A DNA stretch of 64,000 bases from Bacteroidaceae bacterium (lineage in GTDB: Bacteria > Bacteroidota > Bacteroidia > Bacteroidales > Bacteroidaceae), in NCBI GenBank assembly GCA_017503065.1, contig JAFVTT010000024.1:1-64000 (forward strand), in the 5' to 3' direction. The position numbers and the translations under genes are program-made. The notes beneath the pieces were generated by a model that saw nothing but the letters and a program-made list of their open reading frames with translations, had not been told where the DNA came from and did not search any database. This document shows, one piece after another, positions 8,820-16,969 of this stretch (position 1 is the first letter of the stretch; the number at the start of each line of letters is the position of its first letter).

Positions 8820-9149
8820 ATGAATAGGCATCTTCATATCAAGGCAAAAGAGCTACTTGATGGGGCCACCCCGTCAAGTACCCCAACAAGCACCCCAACA
8901 AGTATCTTCCCCGAGAGCGAGAATATTAAGCGTTTAATTAGTGCTATTGCGGAGAAACAGTTGTCTGTAAAGGAGATGATGGCTGCCGTTGGATTAAAGG
9001 ATAGACCAAATTTTATCGAATATTCTCTTTCTCCTGCTATGCGGGAAGGATATGTTCGTATGCTTTATCCTGATTCTCCGCGTCACCCACGCCAAAAGTA
9101 TTTATTAACTGTTAAGGGATTAGCTGCATATAAGGAACTTTCGAGATAG
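8820..9149 (+). CDS. C-terminal winged-helix remnant of a Fic- or AlbA-type protein
   Basis: A 109-residue frame with a Ser/Thr/Pro linker (TPSSTPTSTPTS) and then a winged-helix-like segment ending in PRHPRQKYLLTVKG. This pairing of a low-complexity linker with that wing is usually the last 100 residues of Fic-family proteins or of AlbA-type ATP-binding transcriptional regulators. No Fic or AlbA catalytic domain is present upstream, where 50 bases of non-coding DNA separate it from the RhuM fusion. It is therefore probably the surviving tail of a deleted gene. An ATG at 8820 is available, so a short protein may still be made. Confidence 0.55.
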   Translation: MNRHLHIKAKELLDGATPSSTPTSTPTSIFPESENIKRLISAIAEKQLSVKEMMAAVGLKDRPNFIEYSLSPAMREGYVRMLYPDSPRHPRQKYLLTVKGLAAYKELSR

Positions 9150-9209
9150 CATACCGCTCCAATAGTTTAACATTAAATTGTCTTTAATATATGCAATGTA
9201 GATAATGAC

Positions 9210-9217
9210 TAACTTTG
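9210..9217 (+). promoter_or_regulatory. Promoter -7 box upstream of the antitoxin relic and YdeI-like gene
   Basis: TAACTTTG fits TAnnTTTG, 18 bases before the ATG at 9235. It could still drive the YdeI-like gene at 9287. Confidence 0.45.
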
Positions 9218-9234
9218 AATAAAGGAAATTCTAT

Positions 9235-9279
9235 ATGAGCGAATTTGATAAATACATAGTTCAAGGAGAACCCGATTAA
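9235..9279 (+). pseudogene. First 14 codons of a Fic-associated antitoxin-like protein
   Basis: ATG opens MSEFDKYIVQGEPD and then a TAA. I recognise this as the start of the VbhA-like antitoxin or N-terminal segment that precedes Fic proteins in Bacteroidetes, normally continuing with a helical region rather than stopping. The promoter box just upstream fits a once-functional gene. With the Fic-type tail at 8820-9149 it suggests that a Fic toxin-antitoxin locus was lost here. It is too short for any function of its own. Confidence 0.45.
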
Positions 9280-9286
9280 AGACATC

Positions 9287-9724
9287 ATGGAGGTTGTAAA
9301 TCTACTACACTTAGGGAGTCGTTCCGAGCTTCGTCAATGGCTCAAAGAGAACCACAACAAGGAGAAATGCTGCTGGGTGGTGACTTATCGCGGTAAGTGT
9401 CCACCCGAGTGGCCAGCTATTCCGTACATCGAAGTAGTGGAAGAGGCGCTTTGCTTCGGATGGATAGATAGCACACTTAAACGGCTTCCCGATGGTCGGT
9501 TGGCTCAGCGCCTCTCTCCTCGCCGACCTAAGAGCCATTGGACTCAACTGAACATGGACAGATGCGTGGAACTTGAAGATAGAGGACTGATGACCGAGGC
9601 CGGTAGACAAGCGTTTGAGAAAGCATTCGAGTACGAGATTATTCCTCCTAATTCGGAGATTAACCAAAGGATAAAAGAGGAAGCCAAACTCAGAAGACCA
9701 GGTATGTATGAGCAGGAAGGATGA
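9287..9724 (+). CDS. YdeI/OmpD-associated family protein, short form
   Basis: 145 residues with the family core: VVEEALCFGWIDSTLKRL (residues 50-67), AQRLSPRRPKSHWTQLN (73-89), then GLMTEAGRQAF. YdeI-like proteins are small cytoplasmic proteins of uncertain role, linked in E. coli to stress and antimicrobial-peptide resistance. Relatives are usually nearer 190 residues; the usual C-terminal segment is missing here and replaced by a charged tail ending RRPGMYEQEG. The protein may be truncated. Its ATG comes 8 bases after the stop of the antitoxin relic, so it may use that relic's promoter. Confidence 0.75.
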   Translation: MEVVNLLHLGSRSELRQWLKENHNKEKCCWVVTYRGKCPPEWPAIPYIEVVEEALCFGWIDSTLKRLPDGRLAQRLSPRRPKSHWTQLNMDRCVELEDRGLMTEAGRQAFEKAFEYEIIPPNSEINQRIKEEAKLRRPGMYEQEG

Positions 9725-9802
9725 TATTTTAAAAGTGAACCGTAAGATTCTCATAATTAAATAGTTCTACATGTTTCATCGTGAATAAAATGAACAACAG
9801 AC

Positions 9803-12163
9803 ATGATTGATAATATCAGATTCGTTCCTATAAAACTGATTACAGCATTACTGATGCTATTTTGTTCTCCTATTACGGTGTTTGCTCAACGTGCCATTTG
9901 CAGTATTAGCGGAAAGGTCATAGATGAAAAACAAAATCCGGTATCGTATGCTTCGGTAGCCATTTATAACGGATCAGTTCCTCTTACCGGTGTTATTACT
10001 GACAATGATGGCAAGTTTTTGCTGAAAATAAACCAGTCAAGCAACGAATATCGTTTGGCGGTTAAGTTTATAGGTTATGCTAAATTTGAAGGCCGAATCA
10101 CGCCCGACAAGCCACGCATCAACTTGGGAGTTATTGTCCTAAAAGAAGATGCCATAGCGTTAGGCGAAGTTGTTGTTACAGGTAAAGAAGTAGCACAAAA
10201 GTCGACCGTAGAGTATACAACCATCAATGGTTCGGCAAATATGGCATCGAGCAAGGGAACAGCTATCGACGTGCTTCGTTCAGCATCCTCAGTGAGCATC
10301 ACTAACGACGAAATTGCGATTCGTGGAAACAAGAACATCCTCGTCCTGATGGATGGTGTGCCAACAACAGCGAGCGACCTGTCTACAATTCCAGCTGCAA
10401 ACATTCAGAGCATTGAAGTGATAACCAACCCCGATGCATCGCATGATGCAGGCGGTACAGGAGGTATCATCAACATCATATCAAAACGTTCGCGGGCAGA
10501 AGGATTTAGTGGAATGTTGGCCGCCAACTATGGGTTCAGCCATTTTGCCAATGGTAATATATCGCTGTCCAGCAATCGGGAAAAGTCATCGTGGCGTTTC
10601 AGCTACAATACCAGATATGAAGACGATGTAATAAACTCAACACTCAATCGCAAGGTACATGGCACGGGGTATGAAGTGTTCCAGCAGATGCAATCTACCC
10701 GCTACACTTTCAACAACAACCTTTCGCTGGGTGCCGACTTCCGATTCAACCCACGCAATCGTTTGAGCGTGGATGCGAAAGCGATTATCCCTCGCCTGAA
10801 CATCAAGCAGGATTTACATAATACCTTTGTCGACCATGAGGAGTTCCGCCACAATGATGTAACCTGGAACCGGAAGAATATCGAAGCCTCAGTTGCTTAT
10901 ACCCATATCATCAAGCCCGACGTGTCCGACATCACGATCCGCAGCTCGGTGTCTAAGATTTGGGGCGAACGTCCATCCCATTATTGGGTAAATGGTATAG
11001 AAAACAATCGCTCGGTATCAGGGGGAAGCCCATTTATCCCGACCATTCAGGCCGACTACAAGCATAAGTTCAAAGCAGGAACGCTTGCAACCGGTGCAAA
11101 GCTTACCTATCGTCGTAATGACGTATATCATGAGTTTTATCAACTTTCGGGCAATGAATGGATGTATTCTGACGAGATGAGCAAAGACATGCTTCATACG
11201 GAACTGGTACCTGCCGCATACGCTACGTTTGCCTCACGTATCGGAAAGAAGTTCAGTTATAAGTTAGGTTTACGAGGCGAATTCTCGACCGTAACGCTTC
11301 ATAGCAATCATGATGCAATAGAGGAGCGCAATAATAGTTTCTTCTTTGCTCCAAGCCTGTCCGGTACCTACAAGCTTGCCGACAATCAGGACCTTTCGTT
11401 GGCTTTGTCCCGCCGTATCGGCCGCCCAACATATCCGCAGCTTATCCCATATATGAGCATGGTGGATGCAACAACCTACGAACAGGGAAATATGCACCTC
11501 GCCCCAGAAAAAGCTACCAAAGTGGACCTGAGTTACAACTTCAGTAGCCAAGCGGTCAACCTCTTTGTAAATGGCTATTTGAGCCATACCACCGACTATA
11601 TATCGCAGATGACGAAGATGGATAACGAGCGGCTTATAACCACTTATGCCAATGCCGATTCTGATATTAAAACGGGGGTTGAAGTCTCGTTGAAGGTAAC
11701 ACCTGCCAAGTGGATGAATTTCTCTGTAGGAGCTAATACGTACTATGTGACCACCGAAGGTGTATTTGAGGGAATGCATATAGACAATCAGGGTTGGACA
11801 AACAATAGCAATTTGCTGCTTGATTTCGTGCCTTGGAAAGGCGGAGACCTACAGCTGCAATATTTCATCACAACGCCACAATATTACCCACAACTGACGA
11901 CATCACTCACCCATCAGATGAATATGGGAATCAAGCAACGCTTTATGAAAGGAGCGATGACAGCATCTATACTTGTTACAGATGTCTTGAATACTGCGAA
12001 ATGGGATGTTTGGTCGAATAACAGCCTTTTCAATCTAAAGAATAGCAGTACTAACAAAAGCCGTATGATATGGTTGGGTGTCTCATACAATTTCAATTCA
12101 TTCAAGCAGAAAAGTAATCAAAAGGCGGAAACGGATCGTAGTTTGATTAAGTTGGGACTTTAA
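9803..12163 (+). CDS. TonB-dependent-receptor-like outer-membrane beta-barrel protein
   Basis: A 786-residue secreted protein. Residues 1-29 are a signal peptide ending VFAQ. Residues 33-120 form a CarboxypepD_reg-like beta-sandwich (SISGKVIDEKQNPVSYASV) ending in GEVVVTGKE. The plug domain follows (RGNKNILVLMDGVP, then IEVITNPDASHDAGGTGGII), and the remaining 550 residues form an OmpA/TonB-type beta-barrel of alternating aromatic strands. Such proteins import a bound nutrient across the outer membrane, powered by TonB. No SusD-like partner follows, which argues against a glycan locus. A fluoride channel gene begins 6 bases after its stop, so the two may be co-transcribed. The substrate cannot be told from the sequence. 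Confidence 0.85.
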   Translation: MIDNIRFVPIKLITALLMLFCSPITVFAQRAICSISGKVIDEKQNPVSYASVAIYNGSVPLTGVITDNDGKFLLKINQSSNEYRLAVKFIGYAKFEGRITPDKPRINLGVIVLKEDAIALGEVVVTGKEVAQKSTVEYTTINGSANMASSKGTAIDVLRSASSVSITNDEIAIRGNKNILVLMDGVPTTASDLSTIPAANIQSIEVITNPDASHDAGGTGGIINIISKRSRAEGFSGMLAANYGFSHFANGNISLSSNREKSSWRFSYNTRYEDDVINSTLNRKVHGTGYEVFQQMQSTRYTFNNNLSLGADFRFNPRNRLSVDAKAIIPRLNIKQDLHNTFVDHEEFRHNDVTWNRKNIEASVAYTHIIKPDVSDITIRSSVSKIWGERPSHYWVNGIENNRSVSGGSPFIPTIQADYKHKFKAGTLATGAKLTYRRNDVYHEFYQLSGNEWMYSDEMSKDMLHTELVPAAYATFASRIGKKFSYKLGLRGEFSTVTLHSNHDAIEERNNSFFFAPSLSGTYKLADNQDLSLALSRRIGRPTYPQLIPYMSMVDATTYEQGNMHLAPEKATKVDLSYNFSSQAVNLFVNGYLSHTTDYISQMTKMDNERLITTYANADSDIKTGVEVSLKVTPAKWMNFSVGANTYYVTTEGVFEGMHIDNQGWTNNSNLLLDFVPWKGGDLQLQYFITTPQYYPQLTTSLTHQMNMGIKQRFMKGAMTASILVTDVLNTAKWDVWSNNSLFNLKNSSTNKSRMIWLGVSYNFNSFKQKSNQKAETDRSLIKLGL

Positions 12164-12169
12164 ATGTGA

Positions 12170-12577
12170 TTGGTTTCTCTAATTGGATTTATACCCCTAC
12201 CTTTGCTGAAGTCTTTACTGATTGTTGGTACGGGAAGCTTCATCGGAGGCGCCATGAGATATTTGCTCTCCACATGCATGAAGAATGTATGTGGCCAAGG
12301 ATTTCCGTGGGGAACATTATCAGTCAACCTGTTGGGTTGCTTCCTATTCGGAATTCTTTTTGCAATATTCAACAAGAACGCTTCTACGGACAACACGTTG
12401 TATTTGCTCCTGACTACGGGTGTTTGTGGCGGGTTTACCACCTTCTCCACATTCGCCAATGAAAGTGTCCAAATGTTACAACATGGCAACACCTCAGGAT
12501 TTATCGGTTATGTGGCAACAAGCGTTATAGCAGGATTTGCATTGATTGCCTTGGGCTATTGGATGGTGAAAGCATGA
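12170..12577 (+). CDS. crcB: Fluoride channel CrcB/Fluc
   Basis: A 135-residue inner-membrane protein with four hydrophobic helices. It has the CrcB motifs GGAMRYLLS (26-34), GTLSVNLLGCF (48-58, pore Asn53) and GGFTTFSTF (87-95, the phenylalanine box). It lets toxic fluoride leave the cytoplasm as an antiparallel dimer. No ATG is in frame at the 5' end; the TTG at 12170, 6 bases after the upstream stop, is the likely start, although a later TTG at 12203 would also keep all helices. No fluoride riboswitch is seen upstream, because the gene directly follows the receptor gene. Confidence 0.9.
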   Translation: MVSLIGFIPLPLLKSLLIVGTGSFIGGAMRYLLSTCMKNVCGQGFPWGTLSVNLLGCFLFGILFAIFNKNASTDNTLYLLLTTGVCGGFTTFSTFANESVQMLQHGNTSGFIGYVATSVIAGFALIALGYWMVKA

Positions 12578-12705
12578 TGATTGATTGCCTGTATTACCTC
12601 GGACTCATCCATGTCATCACCTTTATCATGCAGGCATTTCCAGGCATCGATCACATAGACACGCCTTTCCTCTCTGGTGGAGTTCTCAATCTGGGGAGGT
12701 TGCAT
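12556..12705 (-). CDS. Possible small protein of 49 residues
   Basis: A minus-strand frame starts MQPPQIENSTREERRVYVID and then reads AWKCLHDKGDDMDESEVIQ. The segment REERR..VID..KCLHD resembles the start of a small cysteine-containing protein I have seen in Bacteroidetes, but the usual cysteine cluster is absent. It lies downstream of the EamA gene on the same strand and overlaps the 3' end of crcB antisense by 22 bases. It may be a decayed gene or chance. Confidence 0.3.
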   Translation of the reverse strand: MQPPQIENSTREERRVYVIDAWKCLHDKGDDMDESEVIQAINHHAFTIQ

Positions 12706-12736
12706 GGTTTCTTATATAACAATTTTGATTCTAACC

Positions 12737-13627
12737 TTATCGTTTTGTTACAGAAATCATAAAGGTTACAGCAACAATGGCAATGCCGATGCCCAGAAGA
12801 ATGTTCGTTGTCAAAGGTTCGCCAAACATCAACGTACCGATAAGGATTGCCGTGATAGGCTCAAACACACCCAGCACAGAGGCCTTGGTTGCACCTATCT
12901 TTCGGGTTGCTATGGCCAATGTGGCTGTTGAAACAATGGTTGGCAAGAGGGCTAAACCCGCTATATTCAGCCAATCGCCACCTGTTGTAATCCCTGCTGA
13001 GATTGGCGCATCCGAAAAAGATATTTTACCAAAAAATACGATTGCCCCGACCGTGAGAGAATAGAACGTCAACAATGTGTTGGATATCTGGGCAATGGCC
13101 TTGCTGCGGTTTATGATGACAATAAACAGAGCATATACCAATGCCGAACCCAAGGACAGGGCTACGCCGATGGGATCCAGCGAATCGCCACCACTCCCTT
13201 GTGTCATTATGATCACGCCGCCAAATGTTGCGGCAATGGAAAGCCACACGGGCCAGGAAGGAACGACACGCAGAATGACCATGATAATAGCCACCAGCAC
13301 AGGATAAAGAAATATCAGCGTAGTAGCCAATCCTGATGCAATGTAGTTGTATGCCTCAAAAAGGAAGATGCTGCTTGAAGTATACAAGAGTCCGAGTGCG
13401 AGCAACACTCCCGCCTGCCGTGCGGTTATCCTGAAACTCTGTCTGGTAAGTATGAGGAATGCAGCAAGCAGAACTACGGCGAAGGTGTATCGAAAGAAGA
13501 GTATTGACTCAATGCTTGCACCGTTATTCATCAAAGGCACCGCAAACAACGGGTTGAGTCCGTATGTGATACCGGTAATGATACCGGCCGGATAGCCAAT
13601 AATGGCATTTTTACTCAATGTTTTCAT
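12737..13627 (-). CDS. EamA/DMT-superfamily transporter
   Basis: 296 residues with about ten hydrophobic helices in two EamA repeats (roughly 12-140 and 160-292). It has the family features PLFAVPLMNNGAS in the first repeat and GVFEPITAILIGTLMFGEPL near 260. It is likely an inner-membrane metabolite exporter; the substrate is unknown. Its ATG lies 3 bases after the stop of a partial alcohol-dehydrogenase tail on the same strand, which suggests an ancestral dehydrogenase-transporter operon now broken by inserted DNA. Confidence 0.85.
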   Translation of the reverse strand: MKTLSKNAIIGYPAGIITGITYGLNPLFAVPLMNNGASIESILFFRYTFAVVLLAAFLILTRQSFRITARQAGVLLALGLLYTSSSIFLFEAYNYIASGLATTLIFLYPVLVAIIMVILRVVPSWPVWLSIAATFGGVIIMTQGSGGDSLDPIGVALSLGSALVYALFIVIINRSKAIAQISNTLLTFYSLTVGAIVFFGKISFSDAPISAGITTGGDWLNIAGLALLPTIVSTATLAIATRKIGATKASVLGVFEPITAILIGTLMFGEPLTTNILLGIGIAIVAVTFMISVTKR

Positions 13628-13630
13628 AGT

Positions 13631-13708
13631 TTATTTGTTTACTATTGCCACCTTAATAACCCCATCCAACTTGTTCTCAAAGATGCGGTAGGCTTCTTCA
13701 ATCTTCAT
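13631..13708 (-). pseudogene. Alcohol dehydrogenase C-terminal fragment, copy A
   Basis: The minus strand reads EEAYRIFENKLDGVIKVAI before a stop. This is the usual last 25 residues of zinc-dependent alcohol dehydrogenases (the AYRIFENK..G.IKV tail). The rest of the enzyme is absent: the stop codon of the GIY-YIG gene overlaps the ATG here. An almost identical tail lies at 14471-14545. Confidence 0.65.
13644..13696. repeat. Direct repeat, left copy, flanking the GIY-YIG gene
   Basis: Matches 14484-14536 at about 49 of 53 positions, exactly 840 bp away, sharing the block CATCCAACTTGTTCTCAAAG. Both copies encode an alcohol-dehydrogenase tail on the minus strand. Confidence 0.8.
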
Positions 13709-14466
13709 AAAGATGTCATTATATATCTAATAGCACCACCACTACCAAAGGGATAGTCACTAACATCTGTATTCATATAAGATGAGTCAGAACTGATTTC
13801 TCCTTTAAAGCAACAACGAGGCTTTGAAAAGACAGTACCATCCTCTGCGCAGTCAACAAATTTATATGATTTGACCTTGATAACACATCTCACTATACCT
13901 TTATATACGCCGAGTACATAATCAATCTGTTTTGACTTTTCTCTGCTGATAAACCAGTATTTTCTTGTTGACTCATAAATGTCAAATCTTTTATAAACCC
14001 CTTTGGCTTTTGCTTGATTATAACTTTGATTGAGGTTCACTAAGAGTATATTATCCCCCTCCTTCACTTTAATCTTTGAGCAATCATATAGCGCATTGAT
14101 TTCATCAATGCTCTTGATGCCTTCATCCCATTGATGGTGACCTGCAATAAGATTTGTCAATTGGTTGTTATGATTGAATTTCGAATATGTCAGTATGTCT
14201 ATTAAAGTTGACTCTACAATAAAAGCCTCTCTCTCTTCAAGATTGTGACGTATAATGTAGTGCATTACATCTTTTCCTTCTGATTTGATACTTCGAATAG
14301 TATCAAACTTCAAATCGCGAGTTTTATCTTCTATAGTTGCCTCTGCATGCTGGAACAGTCTGTTCCCTTTTCCTTTGCCGATGTAGAAAATTCTGTTATC
14401 TCTCGGATCAATCAAGGCATACACATAATAAGCTAAAGCCTCTTTAACACTCTGCTTGAATTCCAT
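13705..14466 (-). CDS. GIY-YIG nuclease-like protein (LEM-3 type)
   Basis: 253 residues. The N-terminal domain has YYVYALID (13-20) and RIFYIGKGKGNRLFQH (25-40), the GIY-YIG motif with the GKGxR segment seen in LEM-3-like versions. The second half (115-230) holds ALYDCSKIKVKEGDNILLVN and RKYWFISREKSKQIDYVLGV, a conserved accessory domain of this protein class with no known function. It could cleave DNA as a mobile or defence nuclease. It is bracketed by two nearly identical alcohol-dehydrogenase tails, so it probably arrived as a cassette. The start is 4 bases after the copy B stop. Confidence 0.75.
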   Translation of the reverse strand: MEFKQSVKEALAYYVYALIDPRDNRIFYIGKGKGNRLFQHAEATIEDKTRDLKFDTIRSIKSEGKDVMHYIIRHNLEEREAFIVESTLIDILTYSKFNHNNQLTNLIAGHHQWDEGIKSIDEINALYDCSKIKVKEGDNILLVNLNQSYNQAKAKGVYKRFDIYESTRKYWFISREKSKQIDYVLGVYKGIVRCVIKVKSYKFVDCAEDGTVFSKPRCCFKGEISSDSSYMNTDVSDYPFGSGGAIRYIMTSL

Positions 14467-14470
14467 GTCT

Positions 14471-14545
14471 TCAATTATTATTTATCGCCACCTTAATCAC
14501 ACCATCCAACTTGTTCTCAAAGATGCGGTAGGCCTCGGCTTTTCC
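14471..14545 (-). pseudogene. Alcohol dehydrogenase C-terminal fragment, copy B
   Basis: The minus strand reads KAEAYRIFENKLDGVIKVA before a TGA, the same dehydrogenase tail as at 13631-13708 with a few substitutions. The residues just upstream (KVRFGG) do not look like the rest of the enzyme, so the fragment is cut close to the repeat boundary. It lies between the nucleotidyltransferase and GIY-YIG genes. Confidence 0.6.
14484..14536. repeat. Direct repeat, right copy, flanking the GIY-YIG gene
   Basis: Partner of 13644-13696, with about four mismatches in 53 bases. Its match starts at a gene end and stops a few codons inside the old dehydrogenase frame. Confidence 0.8.
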
Positions 14546-14585
14546 ACCAAAGCGAACTTTCCTTTTTCTATGTATGTGTATGCTA

Positions 14586-15242
14586 TCATAATTTCTTAAT
14601 CCACTTTTTTGACCATTCAAACAACATTCGGGATGCTTCATTAAAGTCAACAACCTCTCCGCCTTTGTATTTCAAGAAAGTTTCTATAATCATCCGCTCC
14701 TCAGCAAAAGCCACTTGAAGCAATTGGCATTGATGTTTGATGTAGTTACCAGTCTGCTTGAAAACGATAGCCTGCACCACAAAAGAAGCAGCCTTGTACA
14801 GTCCTTTCAAAATGTCCTCACTCTTTTCGTGCAGCATATTGTGAACGCATCCGTGATAGATGTTGCAAGCACCCATCTTGATGGCTCTATCAATAGCAAC
14901 ATGGTCAATCAACGGAAGCAAATCATCCAAACTTCCCTTTATAGCGGTAGTGTCGTGATAGAACTGGAAGAGGTCAGACGGTTCCCAATTCAGGATTTCA
15001 TCCTTACCCGACACAAAGCCGCAAATCAGTTCTCTATGCGGTAAAGTGTCCAACATATCCTGATAAGTCAGTATGTCCGATGCATTCAGTTCATCCAAAA
15101 TCACCACAACGTCTATATCACTGGTTTCTGTTGCCTCACCCCGAGCATAACTGCCTTGTAGGCCCACAAACCAAACTCGATTCGCAAAAACTTCGTTCAG
15201 TTTATGGAGAAAGTCATTCATCCAGACATTTATATCTATCAT
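14586..15242 (-). CDS. Nucleotidyltransferase-domain protein
   Basis: 218 residues. GSYARGE (30-36) and SDIDVVV (41-47) form the polymerase-beta-type nucleotidyltransferase signature GS...DxD. The C-terminal half (100-215) is helical and resembles the substrate-binding or HEPN-like half found in aminoglycoside-nucleotidyltransferase and MNT-HEPN families. Possible roles are transfer of AMP to an antibiotic or to a partner protein; neither can be chosen from sequence. It begins 13 bases after the dehydrogenase gene ends, so it is probably in one operon with the two genes upstream of it. Confidence 0.75.
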   Translation of the reverse strand: MIDINVWMNDFLHKLNEVFANRVWFVGLQGSYARGEATETSDIDVVVILDELNASDILTYQDMLDTLPHRELICGFVSGKDEILNWEPSDLFQFYHDTTAIKGSLDDLLPLIDHVAIDRAIKMGACNIYHGCVHNMLHEKSEDILKGLYKAASFVVQAIVFKQTGNYIKHQCQLLQVAFAEERMIIETFLKYKGGEVVDFNEASRMLFEWSKKWIKKL

Positions 15243-15255
15243 ATCCCCTCTTATT

Positions 15256-15975
15256 TCAAATATGTTCCAACTTCCACCCGTGGTCTCCGTGGTAAATCAT
15301 CTGCTTGGTCATGCCACCGTCAATGCAGATATTCTCGCCCGTGATGAAGCCGGCCTTGTCGCTACAAAGGAACAGCACCATATTGGCTATGTCCATGGGA
15401 TTACCCACTCTACCGGCAGGTTGCTGCGTGGCATCGGGACCTTCATAAACGGTGTATGCCGTATCTATCCAACCGGGAGAAATGGAGTTCACCCTTGCCC
15501 GTCCCGACAGGCTTACGGCCAATGCGTGAGTGAGTGCGGCAATACCACCCTTGGCCGCCGTGTAACTCTCCGTCTGCGCCTGGCTCATGCGGTCGCGAGA
15601 AGAGGATATGTTGATGATGGATGCACCATCCGCCAAATGATTCTTTAGCAATTTTACCAAATAGAAGGGTGCGGTCACTCCCACACTCAGGGCATACTGG
15701 AACTCCTCGTAGGAACATTCATCAATCCCCTTCATCAACGGCAAGGCATTGTTGACGATGACATCCACTTTGTCGTGCTTGCCCAGCACCTCGGCCGCAA
15801 AAGCCTCCAGCACCTCTTTCCTGGCAATGTCTCCAACGAAGTGTTCTCCCCCCTGCTTGTCAATGACATATACTATGGCTCCCCGAGAACGGAACTCCCC
15901 GGCAATGCATCGGCCAATACCGTTGGCACCACCGGTTACTATGACTACTTTATCTTTTAATGTATCTGTTTGCAT
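15256..15975 (-). CDS. Short-chain dehydrogenase/reductase
   Basis: 239 residues, a classical SDR: TGGANGIG (14-21) binds the NAD(P) cofactor, NNA is at 75-77, and ISSS then Y138TAAK142 supply the catalytic Ser, Tyr and Lys. NSISPGWIDT follows, and CIDGGM near the end is usual. It oxidises or reduces a hydroxyl or carbonyl group of unknown substrate in the cytoplasm. It lies 9 bases downstream of the PD-(D/E)XK gene and 13 bases upstream of the nucleotidyltransferase, a tight arrangement that is odd for a metabolic enzyme. Confidence 0.88.
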   Translation of the reverse strand: MQTDTLKDKVVIVTGGANGIGRCIAGEFRSRGAIVYVIDKQGGEHFVGDIARKEVLEAFAAEVLGKHDKVDVIVNNALPLMKGIDECSYEEFQYALSVGVTAPFYLVKLLKNHLADGASIINISSSRDRMSQAQTESYTAAKGGIAALTHALAVSLSGRARVNSISPGWIDTAYTVYEGPDATQQPAGRVGNPMDIANMVLFLCSDKAGFITGENICIDGGMTKQMIYHGDHGWKLEHI

Positions 15976-15984
15976 AATCTCTAA

Positions 15985-16956
15985 TCAATATTTTTCCAAC
16001 TTACCAAAATTTAGATATCGGTCATAGAATCGTTCGAAGACAATACGATATTCGTTAGGGCAATTATTGATTATTGCATTTACAAAATCCTCCAAATGAA
16101 TGTTCCTTATCTTCTCTTTATACTCGTCACAAAGTCCGTTAGCCAAAGACTCTAACTCTTTTTTAGTTGTTGGATGTTCTTTTGGAGCAAGAATAATGGA
16201 ATACGATTGTAATTCTTCTTTAACCCCATACATTTCGCTCAACAGAAAATTTCTATAAATCTGAGTAAGTGTAGAATCACCATTCATTATGCTTTGCTCC
16301 ACATCAGCATTAAAGCATTGGAGTTCCATAACAGCTTTTAAGTTTTGTGCACGAGGAATCTTCTTGCCATTCTCATCCCTATCATATGCCACATTCGTTC
16401 CAAGGTTCTCGGAATATTTGGTCTCTACGGCAATGAATCCTTCTTTGCCTTTTGTGTCTACAAAACGGATTATTGCATCCATTGCACTCTTATCTCCGGT
16501 CAAATCGTTATATTCCCCAGGAATGAATTCTAAATCAACTTCCGTTACTTTGTGTATAGAATAACCAGGGAGAGCAGCTTTTATTACATTTGTTGCTGTT
16601 TCGGGAAACTTCTCTATCATCTGCCTTAATGGACAAAACAGATTGAATGCCATAGGTTGGCTTGAAAGAAGATTGTTGAAGAGCCTATCCGCTTCTATAG
16701 TCTCATATTCCTTCCTATTATTTACCCTATACGTTGCATAGTTAAAAGCATTTTCGGTCAAGAAGTTCTTCCAACAACATTCCTTGGGATTCTCCCCATT
16801 GCTGATGTAGTTTCCGTAATAATGCAAATTACCATACCTGTCTGTATATGGACGGATTTCTTCTCCTATCTCATAACGATAGATTGATTGTAACTTCCTG
16901 CATTTTGCGACAAAGCGAGAATCTCCCTTATACTCTTCTCCAAGTATATTCTTCAT
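15985..16956 (-). CDS. Putative PD-(D/E)XK restriction-type nuclease
   Basis: 323 residues. The region KSAMDAIIRF (156-165, Asp160) followed by FIAVETKYSENLG (174-186, Glu178 and Lys180) has the D...ExK spacing of PD-(D/E)XK nucleases, with Glu144 upstream as a possible extra ligand. The protein resembles a group annotated as putative restriction endonucleases in Porphyromonas and relatives, often without a methyltransferase. The N-terminal 110 residues are helical, and the C-terminal 90 residues are probably for DNA contact. A small open frame lies 13 bases upstream on the same strand. Function is inferred from the motif only. Confidence 0.6.
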   Translation of the reverse strand: MKNILGEEYKGDSRFVAKCRKLQSIYRYEIGEEIRPYTDRYGNLHYYGNYISNGENPKECCWKNFLTENAFNYATYRVNNRKEYETIEADRLFNNLLSSQPMAFNLFCPLRQMIEKFPETATNVIKAALPGYSIHKVTEVDLEFIPGEYNDLTGDKSAMDAIIRFVDTKGKEGFIAVETKYSENLGTNVAYDRDENGKKIPRAQNLKAVMELQCFNADVEQSIMNGDSTLTQIYRNFLLSEMYGVKEELQSYSIILAPKEHPTTKKELESLANGLCDEYKEKIRNIHLEDFVNAIINNCPNEYRIVFERFYDRYLNFGKLEKY

Positions 16957-16969
16957 AATTTGATTACTT

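Noticed and set aside
12196..12203. TACCTTTG inside the start of crcB as a promoter
   Set aside because: It lies inside the coding frame a few codons from the start, where a promoter would give an mRNA lacking the first part of the channel; probably chance.
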